From the NCBI RefSeq assembly GCF_029623955.1, contig NZ_JARSBP010000006.1:248001-312000 (forward strand): DNA of 64,000 nucleotides, read 5' to 3'. Positions 50,828-59,064 of this stretch are shown in pieces (the stretch's first letter is position 1; each line of letters starts with the position of its first letter). The notes under the pieces are model-generated. The model was not told the DNA's origin, did no database searches, and saw nothing but the letters and a program-made list of their open reading frames with translations. The DNA comes from Mycobacterium sp. 236(2023). GTDB taxonomy: Bacteria > Actinomycetota > Actinomycetes > Mycobacteriales > Mycobacteriaceae. The translations under genes and the position numbers were made by a program.

Positions 50828-52777
50828 GTGGTTTCCACCGCGCCGAAGTCCACCGACAAGCTCGTCGACGACGAACCGACCGTGCGACTCACGGTCGCCC
50901 AGGCGACCGTCCGCTTTCTGGCCAACCAGTACGTCGAGCACGACGGCGATCGGCACAAGTTCTTCGCCGGCTGCTTCGGCATCTTCGGCCACGGCAACGT
51001 GGCAGGCATCGGGCAGGCCCTGCTGCAATCCGAGATCGAAGCGGTCGAATCGAAAACCGAGCCGGGCCTGAAGTACGTGCTGGGCCGCAACGAGCAGGCC
51101 ATGGTGCACACCGCGGTCGCCTACGCACGTCAGCAGGACCGCACCCAGGCGTGGGCCGTCACAGCCAGCGTCGGCCCCGGCGCGACGAACATGCTGACCG
51201 GCGCCGCGCTGGCGACCATCAACCGGCTTCCCGTATTGCTGCTTCCCTCTGACACTTTCGCGACGCGGGTGAGCTCACCGGTACTGCAGGAACTGGAGCT
51301 CCCGTCGTCCGGCGATGTCACCGTCAACGACGCGTTCAAGCCCCTGTCACGCTACTTCGACCGGGTGTGGCGCCCCGAGCAGCTGCCCGCCGCACTGCTG
51401 GGCGCGATGCGGGTGCTGACCGACCCCGTCGAGACGGGCGCGGCGACGATCGCGCTGCCTCAGGACGTGCAGGCCGAATCGTTCGACTGGCCGGTGTCGC
51501 TGTTCGCCGAACGCACCTGGCACATCGCCCGCCCGCTGCCGGAGCGCTCGGTGATCGCCCGCGCGGCCGAGGTCATCCGGTCGGCCACGAAGCCGCTGAT
51601 CGTCGCCGGGGGCGGGGTCATCTACTCGGGTGCCAACGATGCCCTCGCGCGGTTCGTCTCCGCGACCGGAATCCCCGTGTGCGAGAGCCAGGCCGGCAAA
51701 GGTTCACTGCTGCACGATGATCCGCGTTCCGTCGGCGCCGTCGGCTCCACCGGCACCACCGCGGCCAACGCATTGGCCAGCGACGCCGACGTCATCATCG
51801 GGATCGGCACACGCTACAGCGATTTCACGTCCGCGTCGCGCACGGCGTTCAACAACCCCGACGTTCGCTTCGTCAACATCAACGTGGCCTCGCTCGACTC
51901 GGTCAAGCAGGGCGGCATCAGCGTCGTCTCCGACGCCCGGGAAGCCCTCGAAGCGCTGACCGAGCTGCTCGGCGACTATTCCGTCAGCAACGAATACTCA
52001 ACGCGCGTGGGCGACCTCATGACCGAGTGGAACGACACCGTCACCGAGGTGTACCGCACCGAGGACGGGGTGGCGCTGAACCAGAACCAGGTGATCGGAC
52101 TCGTCAACACCCTCTCCGATCCCCGCGACATCGTCGTGTGCGCGGCCGGCTCGATGCCCGGCGACCTGCACAAGCTGTGGCGGATGCGCGACCGCAAGGG
52201 TTACCACGTCGAGTACGGCTTCTCGTGCATGGGCTACGAGATCGCCGGCGGCATCGGCGTGCGGATGGCCGCGCCCGATCGGGACGTGTTCATCATGGTC
52301 GGCGACGGCTCCTATCTGATGATGGCGACCGAGATCGCAACAGCGGTGCAGGAGGGCGTCAAGGTCATCCCTGTGCTGGTGCAGAATCACGGCTTCGCCT
52401 CCATCGGCGGGCTCTCGGAGTCGTTGGGCTCCCAGCGATTCGGGACGTCCTACCAGTATCGCGGCGAAGGCGGCCGGCTCGACGGCGGCCACCTGCCCGT
52501 GGACCTCGCGGCCAACGCTGCCAGCCTCGGCGCCGACGTGATCAAGGTGAGCACCGCCGCCGAGTTCACCGACGCGGTCAAGGTCGCCAAGGCGGCCGAC
52601 CGCACCACCGTCATCTATGTCGAGACCGACCCGATGATCTTCGCTCCGGACAGCCACTCCTGGTGGGATGTGCCCGTCAGCGAGGTATCGACGCTGGAGT
52701 CGACGCAGCAGGCCTACGAGCGGTACGCGGACTGGAAGAAAGTCCAACGGCCACTGATCAATCCGTCCGATCGCTGA
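50828..52777 (+). CDS. iolD: 3D-(3,5/4)-trihydroxycyclohexane-1,2-dione acylhydrolase
   Basis: Thiamine-diphosphate enzyme of 649 residues that opens the inositol-derived ring. It shows the three-domain ThDP fold: N-terminal FFAGCFGIFGHGNVAGIGQAL and a catalytic-type glutamate in RNEQAMVHTA, the central domain, and the C-terminal ThDP-binding segment MVGDGSYLMMATEIATAVQEGVKVIPVLVQNHGF. I chose the GTG at 50828, with AAGGAG 7 nt upstream; the ATG at 50822 is only 1 nt from that site. It follows iolB by 2 bp. Confidence 0.95.
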   Translation: MVSTAPKSTDKLVDDEPTVRLTVAQATVRFLANQYVEHDGDRHKFFAGCFGIFGHGNVAGIGQALLQSEIEAVESKTEPGLKYVLGRNEQAMVHTAVAYARQQDRTQAWAVTASVGPGATNMLTGAALATINRLPVLLLPSDTFATRVSSPVLQELELPSSGDVTVNDAFKPLSRYFDRVWRPEQLPAALLGAMRVLTDPVETGAATIALPQDVQAESFDWPVSLFAERTWHIARPLPERSVIARAAEVIRSATKPLIVAGGGVIYSGANDALARFVSATGIPVCESQAGKGSLLHDDPRSVGAVGSTGTTAANALASDADVIIGIGTRYSDFTSASRTAFNNPDVRFVNINVASLDSVKQGGISVVSDAREALEALTELLGDYSVSNEYSTRVGDLMTEWNDTVTEVYRTEDGVALNQNQVIGLVNTLSDPRDIVVCAAGSMPGDLHKLWRMRDRKGYHVEYGFSCMGYEIAGGIGVRMAAPDRDVFIMVGDGSYLMMATEIATAVQEGVKVIPVLVQNHGFASIGGLSESLGSQRFGTSYQYRGEGGRLDGGHLPVDLAANAASLGADVIKVSTAAEFTDAVKVAKAADRTTVIYVETDPMIFAPDSHSWWDVPVSEVSTLESTQQAYERYADWKKVQRPLINPSDR

Positions 52778-52787
52778 GGAACACTCA

Positions 52788-53792
52788 ATGTCCGACCTAC
52801 GAATCGCCGTCCTCGGCGTCGGTGTCATGGGCGCCGATCACGTCGCCCGCATCGAGTCCCGGATCTCGGGCGCCCGCGTCACCGTCGTCAACGACTACGT
52901 CGCCGAGAAGGCCGAACAGATCGCCTCGGCGATCGACGGTTGCCGCGCCATCGCCGACCCACTCGACGCCATCGCCGACGCGGACGTCGACGCGGTCGTC
53001 CTCGCCACGCCGGGCACCACGCACGAGAAGCAGCTGCTGGCGTGCCTGGAGCACGGTAAGCCCGTCATGTGCGAAAAGCCCCTGACGACAGACGTTGCGA
53101 CGTCGTTGGAGATCGTCCGGCGGGAAGCCGAGCTCGGCAGGCAGCTGATCCAGGTCGGTTTCATGCGCCGGTTCGACGACGAGTACATGCGGTTGAAGGC
53201 ACTGCTGGACGGCGGTGAACTCGGGGTTCCGCTGGTGATGCACTGTGTGCACCGCAATCCCAGCGTCCCGTCATATTTCGACAGCTCGCTGATCGTCAAG
53301 GACTCGCTCGTCCACGAGGTCGACGTCACCCGCTACCTGTTCGGCGAAGAGATCGCCAGCGTGCAGATCGTGAAGCCGTTCTCCAATCCCGGTGCACCCG
53401 TTGGGGTCATCGACCCACAGATCGCAATCCTGCGGACCGTCTCCGGGAAGCACGTCGATGTCGAGCTGTTCGTCACCACCGGCGTCGCCTACGAAGTCCG
53501 CACCGAGGTGGTCGGCGAGCGTGGCAGCGCGATGATCGGCTTGGACGTCGGCCTGATCCGCAAATCAGCTCCCGGTCACTGGGGTGGCACCATCACGCCC
53601 GGCTTCCGGGAGCGATTCGGCCGGGCCTACGACACCGAGATCCAGCGGTGGGTCGACGCCGTCAGAGCCGGCACCAACGTCGACGGCCCCACCGCGTGGG
53701 ACGGCTACGCCGCCGCGGCCGTCTGCGCCGCAGGTGTCGAATCACTCCACACCGGTCTGCCCGTCGACGTGCAGCTCGCAGACCGCATCTGA
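52788..53792 (+). CDS. iolG: myo-Inositol 2-dehydrogenase
   Basis: NAD-dependent dehydrogenase of 334 residues, the first enzyme of inositol breakdown (myo-inositol to 2-keto-myo-inositol). Rossmann motif AVLGVGVMGADHVARI, catalytic-lysine segment MCEKPLTTD, VGFMRRFDDEYMRL and the active-site DSLVHEVDVTRYLFGEE with Asp and His. Of the four Gfo/Idh proteins in the window this one fits IolG best. It lies 10 bp after iolD in the core operon. Confidence 0.93.
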   Translation: MSDLRIAVLGVGVMGADHVARIESRISGARVTVVNDYVAEKAEQIASAIDGCRAIADPLDAIADADVDAVVLATPGTTHEKQLLACLEHGKPVMCEKPLTTDVATSLEIVRREAELGRQLIQVGFMRRFDDEYMRLKALLDGGELGVPLVMHCVHRNPSVPSYFDSSLIVKDSLVHEVDVTRYLFGEEIASVQIVKPFSNPGAPVGVIDPQIAILRTVSGKHVDVELFVTTGVAYEVRTEVVGERGSAMIGLDVGLIRKSAPGHWGGTITPGFRERFGRAYDTEIQRWVDAVRAGTNVDGPTAWDGYAAAAVCAAGVESLHTGLPVDVQLADRI

Positions 53793-53826
53793 ACATCCCA
53801 GCCCGAAACAAGAAAGTAGAAAGAGA

Positions 53827-55320
53827 ATGACGAACACCATCTCCCATTGGGTCAACAACGCTGTCTTCGACGGCAGTTCGGGTGCGACGGCTCCGGTGAC
53901 CAACCCGGCCACCGGCGTGGTCACCGGCGAGGTCGCGCTGGCCTCGGTCGCCGACGCGCAGAAGGTCATCGACGCGGCCGCCGCGGCGTTCCCGGCATGG
54001 CGCGACACCTCGCTGGCCAAGCGCACCCAGGTGCTCTTCGCGTTCCGCGAGCTGCTCAACGAGCGCAAGGGCGAGCTCGCCGAGATCATCACCAGCGAAC
54101 ACGGCAAGGTCGTCTCCGACGCCCTCGGTGAAGTCTCGCGCGGCCAGGAAGTCGTCGAATTCGCCTGCGGCATACCGCATCTGCTCAAGGGCGGATTCAC
54201 CGAGAACGCCTCGACCAAGGTCGACGTCTACTCCATCCGCCAGCCCCTCGGGCCGGTCGGCATCATCAGCCCCTTCAACTTCCCCGCCATGGTGCCGATG
54301 TGGTTCTTCCCCATCGCCATCGCCTGCGGCAACACCGTCGTGCTCAAGCCCTCGGAGAAGGACCCCACCGCCGCGCTGTGGCTGGCAAACCTGTGGAAGG
54401 AAGCCGGTCTGCCCGACGGCGTGTTCAACGTGCTGCAGGGTGACAAGACGGCGGTCGACGAGTTGCTGACCAACCCCAAGATCAAGTCCGTCTCGTTCGT
54501 GGGGTCGACCCCGATCGCGCAGTACGTCTACAGCACAGGCACCGCCGCGGGCAAGCGCGTCCAGGCACTGGGCGGAGCCAAGAACCACGCCGTCATCCTC
54601 CCCGACGCCGACCTGGACCTGGCCGCCGACGCGATGGTCAACGCCGGCTTCGGCTCCGCCGGGGAACGCTGCATGGCGATCAGCGCCTGTGTGGCCGTCG
54701 GACCGATCGCCGACGATCTGGTCGCCAAGATCGCCGAGCGCACAACGCCATTGAAGATCGGTGACGGCACCAAGGATTCCGACATGGGCCCGCTGGTGAC
54801 GAAGGTGCACCGCGACAAGGTCGCCTCCTACATCGACGCCGGCGAGTCCGCGGGCGCCAAGGTCGTCGTCGACGGACGCACTGTCAAGGCCAACGGCGGA
54901 GCTGAAGGCTTCTGGCTGGGCCCGACCCTGCTCGACAATGTCACCCCCGAGATGACCGTCTACACCGACGAGATCTTCGGCCCAGTGCTGTCGGTGGTCC
55001 GTGTCGAAACCTACGACCAGGCACTGGAACTGATCAACTCCAACCCCTACGGCAACGGCACCGCCATCTTCACCAACGACGGCGGCGCGGCCCGGCGGTT
55101 CCAGAACGAGGTTGAGGTCGGCATGGTCGGCATCAACGTCCCCATCCCGGTGCCGATGGCCTACTTCAGCTTCGGCGGCTGGAAGGCCTCGCTATTCGGT
55201 GACAGCCACGCCCACGGTATGGACGGCGTGCAGTTCTTCACCCGCCAGAAGGCCATCACCCAGCGCTGGCTCGATCCCAGCCACGGCGGCATCAACCTCG
55301 GCTTCCCGCAGAACGGCTAG
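53827..55320 (+). CDS. iolA: Methylmalonate-semialdehyde dehydrogenase (CoA-acylating)
   Basis: Aldehyde dehydrogenase of 497 residues that converts malonate semialdehyde (from the aldolase step) or methylmalonate semialdehyde to acetyl- or propionyl-CoA. Motifs: ISPFNFPAMVPMWFFPIA, SFVGSTPIAQYVY, LGGAKNHAVILPDAD and the catalytic cysteine in GSAGERCMAIS. The lack of the usual general-base glutamate in LGGAKNH is typical of CoA-dependent members. It closes the pathway and is followed by a hairpin. Confidence 0.95.
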   Translation: MTNTISHWVNNAVFDGSSGATAPVTNPATGVVTGEVALASVADAQKVIDAAAAAFPAWRDTSLAKRTQVLFAFRELLNERKGELAEIITSEHGKVVSDALGEVSRGQEVVEFACGIPHLLKGGFTENASTKVDVYSIRQPLGPVGIISPFNFPAMVPMWFFPIAIACGNTVVLKPSEKDPTAALWLANLWKEAGLPDGVFNVLQGDKTAVDELLTNPKIKSVSFVGSTPIAQYVYSTGTAAGKRVQALGGAKNHAVILPDADLDLAADAMVNAGFGSAGERCMAISACVAVGPIADDLVAKIAERTTPLKIGDGTKDSDMGPLVTKVHRDKVASYIDAGESAGAKVVVDGRTVKANGGAEGFWLGPTLLDNVTPEMTVYTDEIFGPVLSVVRVETYDQALELINSNPYGNGTAIFTNDGGAARRFQNEVEVGMVGINVPIPVPMAYFSFGGWKASLFGDSHAHGMDGVQFFTRQKAITQRWLDPSHGGINLGFPQNG

Positions 55321-55339
55321 CCAGTCCGTTTGACCGTTG

Positions 55340-55384
55340 CACCGCGAGCGCGCGCGTCTGCACGTAGACGCGCCGCTCGCGGTG
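55340..55384 (+). terminator. Imperfect hairpin after iolA
   Basis: The arms 55340-55359 and 55366-55384 pair over 19 bp with one bulged base and a 6-nt loop. The outer stem is CACCGCGAGCG against CGCTCGCGGTG. It begins 20 bp beyond the iolA stop and lies before the next TIM-barrel gene, so that gene may be partly separated from the core operon. No T-run follows. Confidence 0.6.
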
Positions 55385-55421
55385 GCATTTCATGCACGTT
55401 CGCCGGCCACGAAAGCAACCC

Positions 55422-56270
55422 GTGAACACACAACTCGTCGCGACCGCATGGACCAGCGCCGGCGACACGTCGCCGATGCTGTCGCCCGCGACCAGTCCCG
55501 TCCCGGTCGCCGAGCGCCTTCAGGCGATCGTCGAGGCCGGCTATGTCGGATTCGGCTTGATCGCCGACGACCTTCTGGCAGTGCGTGATTCGATCGGGTT
55601 TGCGGCGCTACGCGACATGGCAGCCGACCACGGGCTGTCCCACATCGAGATCGAGCTGCTCGAACGCTGGTGGATACCGCCCGGCCGGCCCGGGCACACC
55701 TATGACGTCCGAGGCCTGCTGTTCGAGGCCGCAAGGGTGCTCAACCCTGTGTTCATCAAGATCGGGTCGGAGAACGGGCCCCCGCTCACGGACCTGGCGC
55801 CGCTGGTCGCACCGCTGCGTGAGCTTGCCGACGAAGCCGCCCGGCTTGGCACCCGGATCGCGATCGAGACCATGCCGTTCTCCCGGATCGCAACGGTCCC
55901 GATGGGTGCCGAACTCGTCACGGCCGCAGACCATCTCGGCGTCGGATTGCTCGTCGATGCGTGGCATGTGTTCCGCGCCGGTACCTCACTGTCCGAACTG
56001 GACGCGACGCTGCCCGACGGAATGATCTTCGGGGTCGAGCTCGACGACGCGGCGCCGGAAGTGGTTGGCACTCTGTTCGAGGACACCGTCGAACGGCGAC
56101 TGCTCTGCGGCGAGGGCGCGTTCGACCTAACCGGCCTGATCGGACTTCTGCGCGCGAAGGGTTTCGATGGGCCTTGGGGTGTCGAGATTCTCTCAGAAGA
56201 TCTCCGGCAGTTGCCCGTTCGGCAGGCGCTTCAGCAGGCCGCGGACACCGCGCGCAAGATCCTGGGCTAG
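55422..56270 (+). CDS. TIM-barrel sugar isomerase/epimerase family protein
   Basis: Xylose-isomerase-like TIM barrel of about 282 residues. Likely metal ligands are the glutamate in IAIETMPFS, LLVDAWHVF with Asp and His, and the last glutamate in GPWGVEILSED. The N-terminus VATAWTSAGD is typical of this group. I prefer the GTG at 55422; an ATG at 55392 lies within 10 bp of the hairpin. It may act on an inositol-derived keto sugar, as last gene of the island. It meets the antiporter gene tail to tail, with stops overlapping in CTAG. Confidence 0.8.
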   Translation: MNTQLVATAWTSAGDTSPMLSPATSPVPVAERLQAIVEAGYVGFGLIADDLLAVRDSIGFAALRDMAADHGLSHIEIELLERWWIPPGRPGHTYDVRGLLFEAARVLNPVFIKIGSENGPPLTDLAPLVAPLRELADEAARLGTRIAIETMPFSRIATVPMGAELVTAADHLGVGLLVDAWHVFRAGTSLSELDATLPDGMIFGVELDDAAPEVVGTLFEDTVERRLLCGEGAFDLTGLIGLLRAKGFDGPWGVEILSEDLRQLPVRQALQQAADTARKILG

Positions 56271-57823
56271 CCGTCGGTGGTACCGCGGGCATCGAGACGT
56301 CGCAACACCGCGTCGACGACGAGCGGATCGGTCCCTGACTGACTCCGGTGCTCGACGACAGCGTCGCGCGCAGCTTCGAGCATTTCCTCCTTGAGCGCGT
56401 TGAGAGTGCCCGCATCATGCGCGTGGACAGCGCCTTCCTCTTGCGTCTTTCGAGCGCCCAATGAGTGCCACATCCGTTCGGCGTTCTCACGCGCCTCGTC
56501 GATCACCTCAGGGTCCACGTCGCCCCGCTCGCGGATTTCTTCGAGGCGGCTGAAACCGGCTGCACTCCCCCGCTGCAGGAGCTCTTGTTCCTCGGCGTCC
56601 CGGTCGTCGCCCGATGCCCTCACCCGCAACGCTCGGACGAGCAGCGGCAGGGTCAGACCCTGGGCAAGCATGGTGCCGATGATGACGACGAACGCGATGA
56701 AGATCAGACGTTCACGCTCGGGGAAATCGGGGGGCAGCGCCAACACCGCTGCAAGTGTGACGACGCCACGCATCCCTGCCCATGAAGCGACGGTCATCTC
56801 ACGCCAGCCCACCGGCTCGGCGATGGAGCGCTTTCTCTGCAGCAGCCGTTCATCCAGTGCCGCAACAGGAAAGATCCAGACGAACCGGACCACGACGACA
56901 ATGACGGTGATCAGCAGAGCCTGCTGGATGAGGATGCCGAGCGGACCGTCGACCTGTTGGGCGACGGCCCGCAGCTCCAATCCGACGAACGCGAATGCGG
57001 CTCCGGTGACCAGTAATTCGATGATCTCCCACGTTGTCCCCGACACCAGCCGGGTCTGGGCCGACTCGTGGTCGGCGTAACGGCTGAGGGCCAGCGCGAT
57101 CGTCACCACCGCCAGCACACCGCTGCCGTGCGCCGCGTCGGCGGCTACATAGGCTGCGAAAGGCATGACCAGAACGAGAGCACTCCCGGCGGGGTGCGCC
57201 GGGAGCCTTACGAGAAGCCAGCGGGTGACGACCGCGAGCACCAAACCCATAGCCACACCGATCGCGATCGCCGCGGCAAGGGCCGCCCCGGCACGGAGAG
57301 GTGCGAATGCGCCGGCCATTGTCGAAGCGACGGCGACCTCGTAGAGGACCAGCGAAGTGGCGTCGTTGGACAGCCCCTCGCCTTCCAGAATGGTGCGCAG
57401 GCGCCGCGGCAGCCGCAGCTTGTGCGCCACCGCGGTAGCCGCCACCGGATCCGGGGGCGCGACCGCTGCGCCCAGCGCCACGGCGGCCATCAGCGGTAGT
57501 CCCGGAACCACCGATTGCAACACGAAGCCGACGACAAACGCCGTCACCCCCACGAGCGCGACCGCCAGCAACGCAATCGCCCTACGATTGTCCAGGAACT
57601 GCCGCCACGACGTGCGCCGGGCGGCTGCGAACAACAGCGGCGGCAGTACGAGAGGCAGGATCAACTCGGGGTTCAGCGAAGACACAGTCAGGCCGGGGAC
57701 AAACGCCATCGCCAATCCGAAGATCAGCATCACCACGGGGTAGGGCAGATTGATGCGCTCGGCCAGCGGCGCAAGCAGTACGGTGGCCGCCGCGAGCACG
57801 AGCAACAGGGTCAGCGCAGCCAC
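56267..57823 (-). CDS. Na+/H+ antiporter (CPA1 family)
   Basis: Membrane antiporter of 518 residues with about 12 transmembrane helices and a soluble C-terminal tail of about 120 residues. Conserved segments include LPLVLPPLLFAAARRTSWRQF, GAAVAPPDPVAATAV and the ion-binding GEGLSNDATSLVLYEVA, where Asn-Asp are the usual transport residues. WAGMRGVVTLAAVLALP is also typical of the family. It exchanges Na+ (or K+) for H+. It ends in a CTAG shared with the convergent TIM-barrel gene. Confidence 0.93.
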   Translation of the reverse strand: MAALTLLLVLAAATVLLAPLAERINLPYPVVMLIFGLAMAFVPGLTVSSLNPELILPLVLPPLLFAAARRTSWRQFLDNRRAIALLAVALVGVTAFVVGFVLQSVVPGLPLMAAVALGAAVAPPDPVAATAVAHKLRLPRRLRTILEGEGLSNDATSLVLYEVAVASTMAGAFAPLRAGAALAAAIAIGVAMGLVLAVVTRWLLVRLPAHPAGSALVLVMPFAAYVAADAAHGSGVLAVVTIALALSRYADHESAQTRLVSGTTWEIIELLVTGAAFAFVGLELRAVAQQVDGPLGILIQQALLITVIVVVVRFVWIFPVAALDERLLQRKRSIAEPVGWREMTVASWAGMRGVVTLAAVLALPPDFPERERLIFIAFVVIIGTMLAQGLTLPLLVRALRVRASGDDRDAEEQELLQRGSAAGFSRLEEIRERGDVDPEVIDEARENAERMWHSLGARKTQEEGAVHAHDAGTLNALKEEMLEAARDAVVEHRSQSGTDPLVVDAVLRRLDARGTTDG

Positions 57824-57962
57824 GAATCAGCCGCTCTTGCCAGAGATCACAAGGCAGGTTGCCCAGCTACGGCCAACCCAATCCCCCGCGAGCTGAGATC
57901 GGCAGTTCTTACGGGTTCGTCTCCTCGGCGTGCAGCGCTGCACGCTTGGGTAGTCGTTGACC

Positions 57963-59036
57963 ATGCGAATTATGGCCGCCCTTGCATCGACGGTGTTGCT
58001 GGTCGGCGCGTGCGGAAATCCCCCCATCCAGTCGGCGCCTGCCTCCGAATCCGCAGCCGCAACGACCTCGGGCCTGTTGCCGCCCGGTGTCCCCACCGAG
58101 GGCAGCAGACCAGACGCAGACGGTCTTCCCCCGCCGGCGGAGCCACAATCTGCGCCGACCCCTGCCTCACCCCCTGCCGGCAGACAGGTCTCGGTCGGCG
58201 CCGCTCCCGAAGGAATCGTCGTCGACGCGGTCACCCGAACAGTGGCCGTCGCCAAGCGCAATCCGAACGAACTCGTCCTGCTCAGTGCCGACACCGGCGA
58301 GATCGTCGGCCGCACTCCGCTGCCCGGGGTGGTGCGTCATCTCCAACTCGCCGCGCCCGGCGGTCCGGTGCTCGTACCTGTCGAGAGCGCGAACGCGCTT
58401 GTGCGCGTGGACCTGCCCTCTGGACAGGCTCGACGACAGATCGTCACCGGCACTGTTCCGCATGATGCCTCGGAGGCAGCCGACGGCACGGTGTTCGTGG
58501 CCAACGAACACGGCGGGACCGTGACGGTGCTGCGCGGCGACGACATCGTCAAGGTGTTCACCGACAGCGTGCAGCCCGCCGGCCTGGCACCCGTCGGTGA
58601 CCGGATGGGTCTGCTCGACGTGCGTAAGAACGACCTGACGGTCTACGACATCGCGAACCTCACCATCGTCGGCTCGACGCCAGCCGGTGACGGTCCGACC
58701 CATCTCGTCGCCGACAAGCACGGCCGACTCGTCGCCGCCGACACCCGCGGCGACACCGTGCGCGTCTTCGACACGACACCAAGCCAACTCGCCGAGATCG
58801 ACCAGCCGGGCGGCCCGTACGGCATCGCCTACGACGCGACACGGGACCGCCTCTGGGTGGCATCCTCGGGAACCAACGAGGTGGTGGGTTACGACATGTC
58901 CGAGGCGATGCCACGCGAGATTGCGCGGATACCGACAGTGCAGAATCCGTACACCGTCGGCGTCGACACGACCACCGGACGGCTGTTCATCGCCGGCGTC
59001 ACCGCAGGCGTCGTGCAGATCGTCGACCCGGGCTGA
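57963..59036 (+). CDS. Beta-propeller lipoprotein (YncE/NHL-like repeats)
   Basis: Exported lipoprotein of 357 residues: signal peptide with lipobox LLVGAC (Cys near position 17), a Pro/Ala/Ser-rich linker of about 60 residues, then a propeller made of repeats such as PEGIVVDAVTRTVAVAKR, PHDASEAADGTVFVANEHGG and GPTHLVADKHGRLVAADTRG. Such propellers are usually binding platforms at the outer face of the membrane. I chose the ATG at 57963; a TTG two codons upstream is possible. No operon partner is evident. Confidence 0.85.
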   Translation: MRIMAALASTVLLVGACGNPPIQSAPASESAAATTSGLLPPGVPTEGSRPDADGLPPPAEPQSAPTPASPPAGRQVSVGAAPEGIVVDAVTRTVAVAKRNPNELVLLSADTGEIVGRTPLPGVVRHLQLAAPGGPVLVPVESANALVRVDLPSGQARRQIVTGTVPHDASEAADGTVFVANEHGGTVTVLRGDDIVKVFTDSVQPAGLAPVGDRMGLLDVRKNDLTVYDIANLTIVGSTPAGDGPTHLVADKHGRLVAADTRGDTVRVFDTTPSQLAEIDQPGGPYGIAYDATRDRLWVASSGTNEVVGYDMSEAMPREIARIPTVQNPYTVGVDTTTGRLFIAGVTAGVVQIVDPG

Positions 59037-59064
59037 GTACGAACGTCACGCTCGCGGAGCAGGA

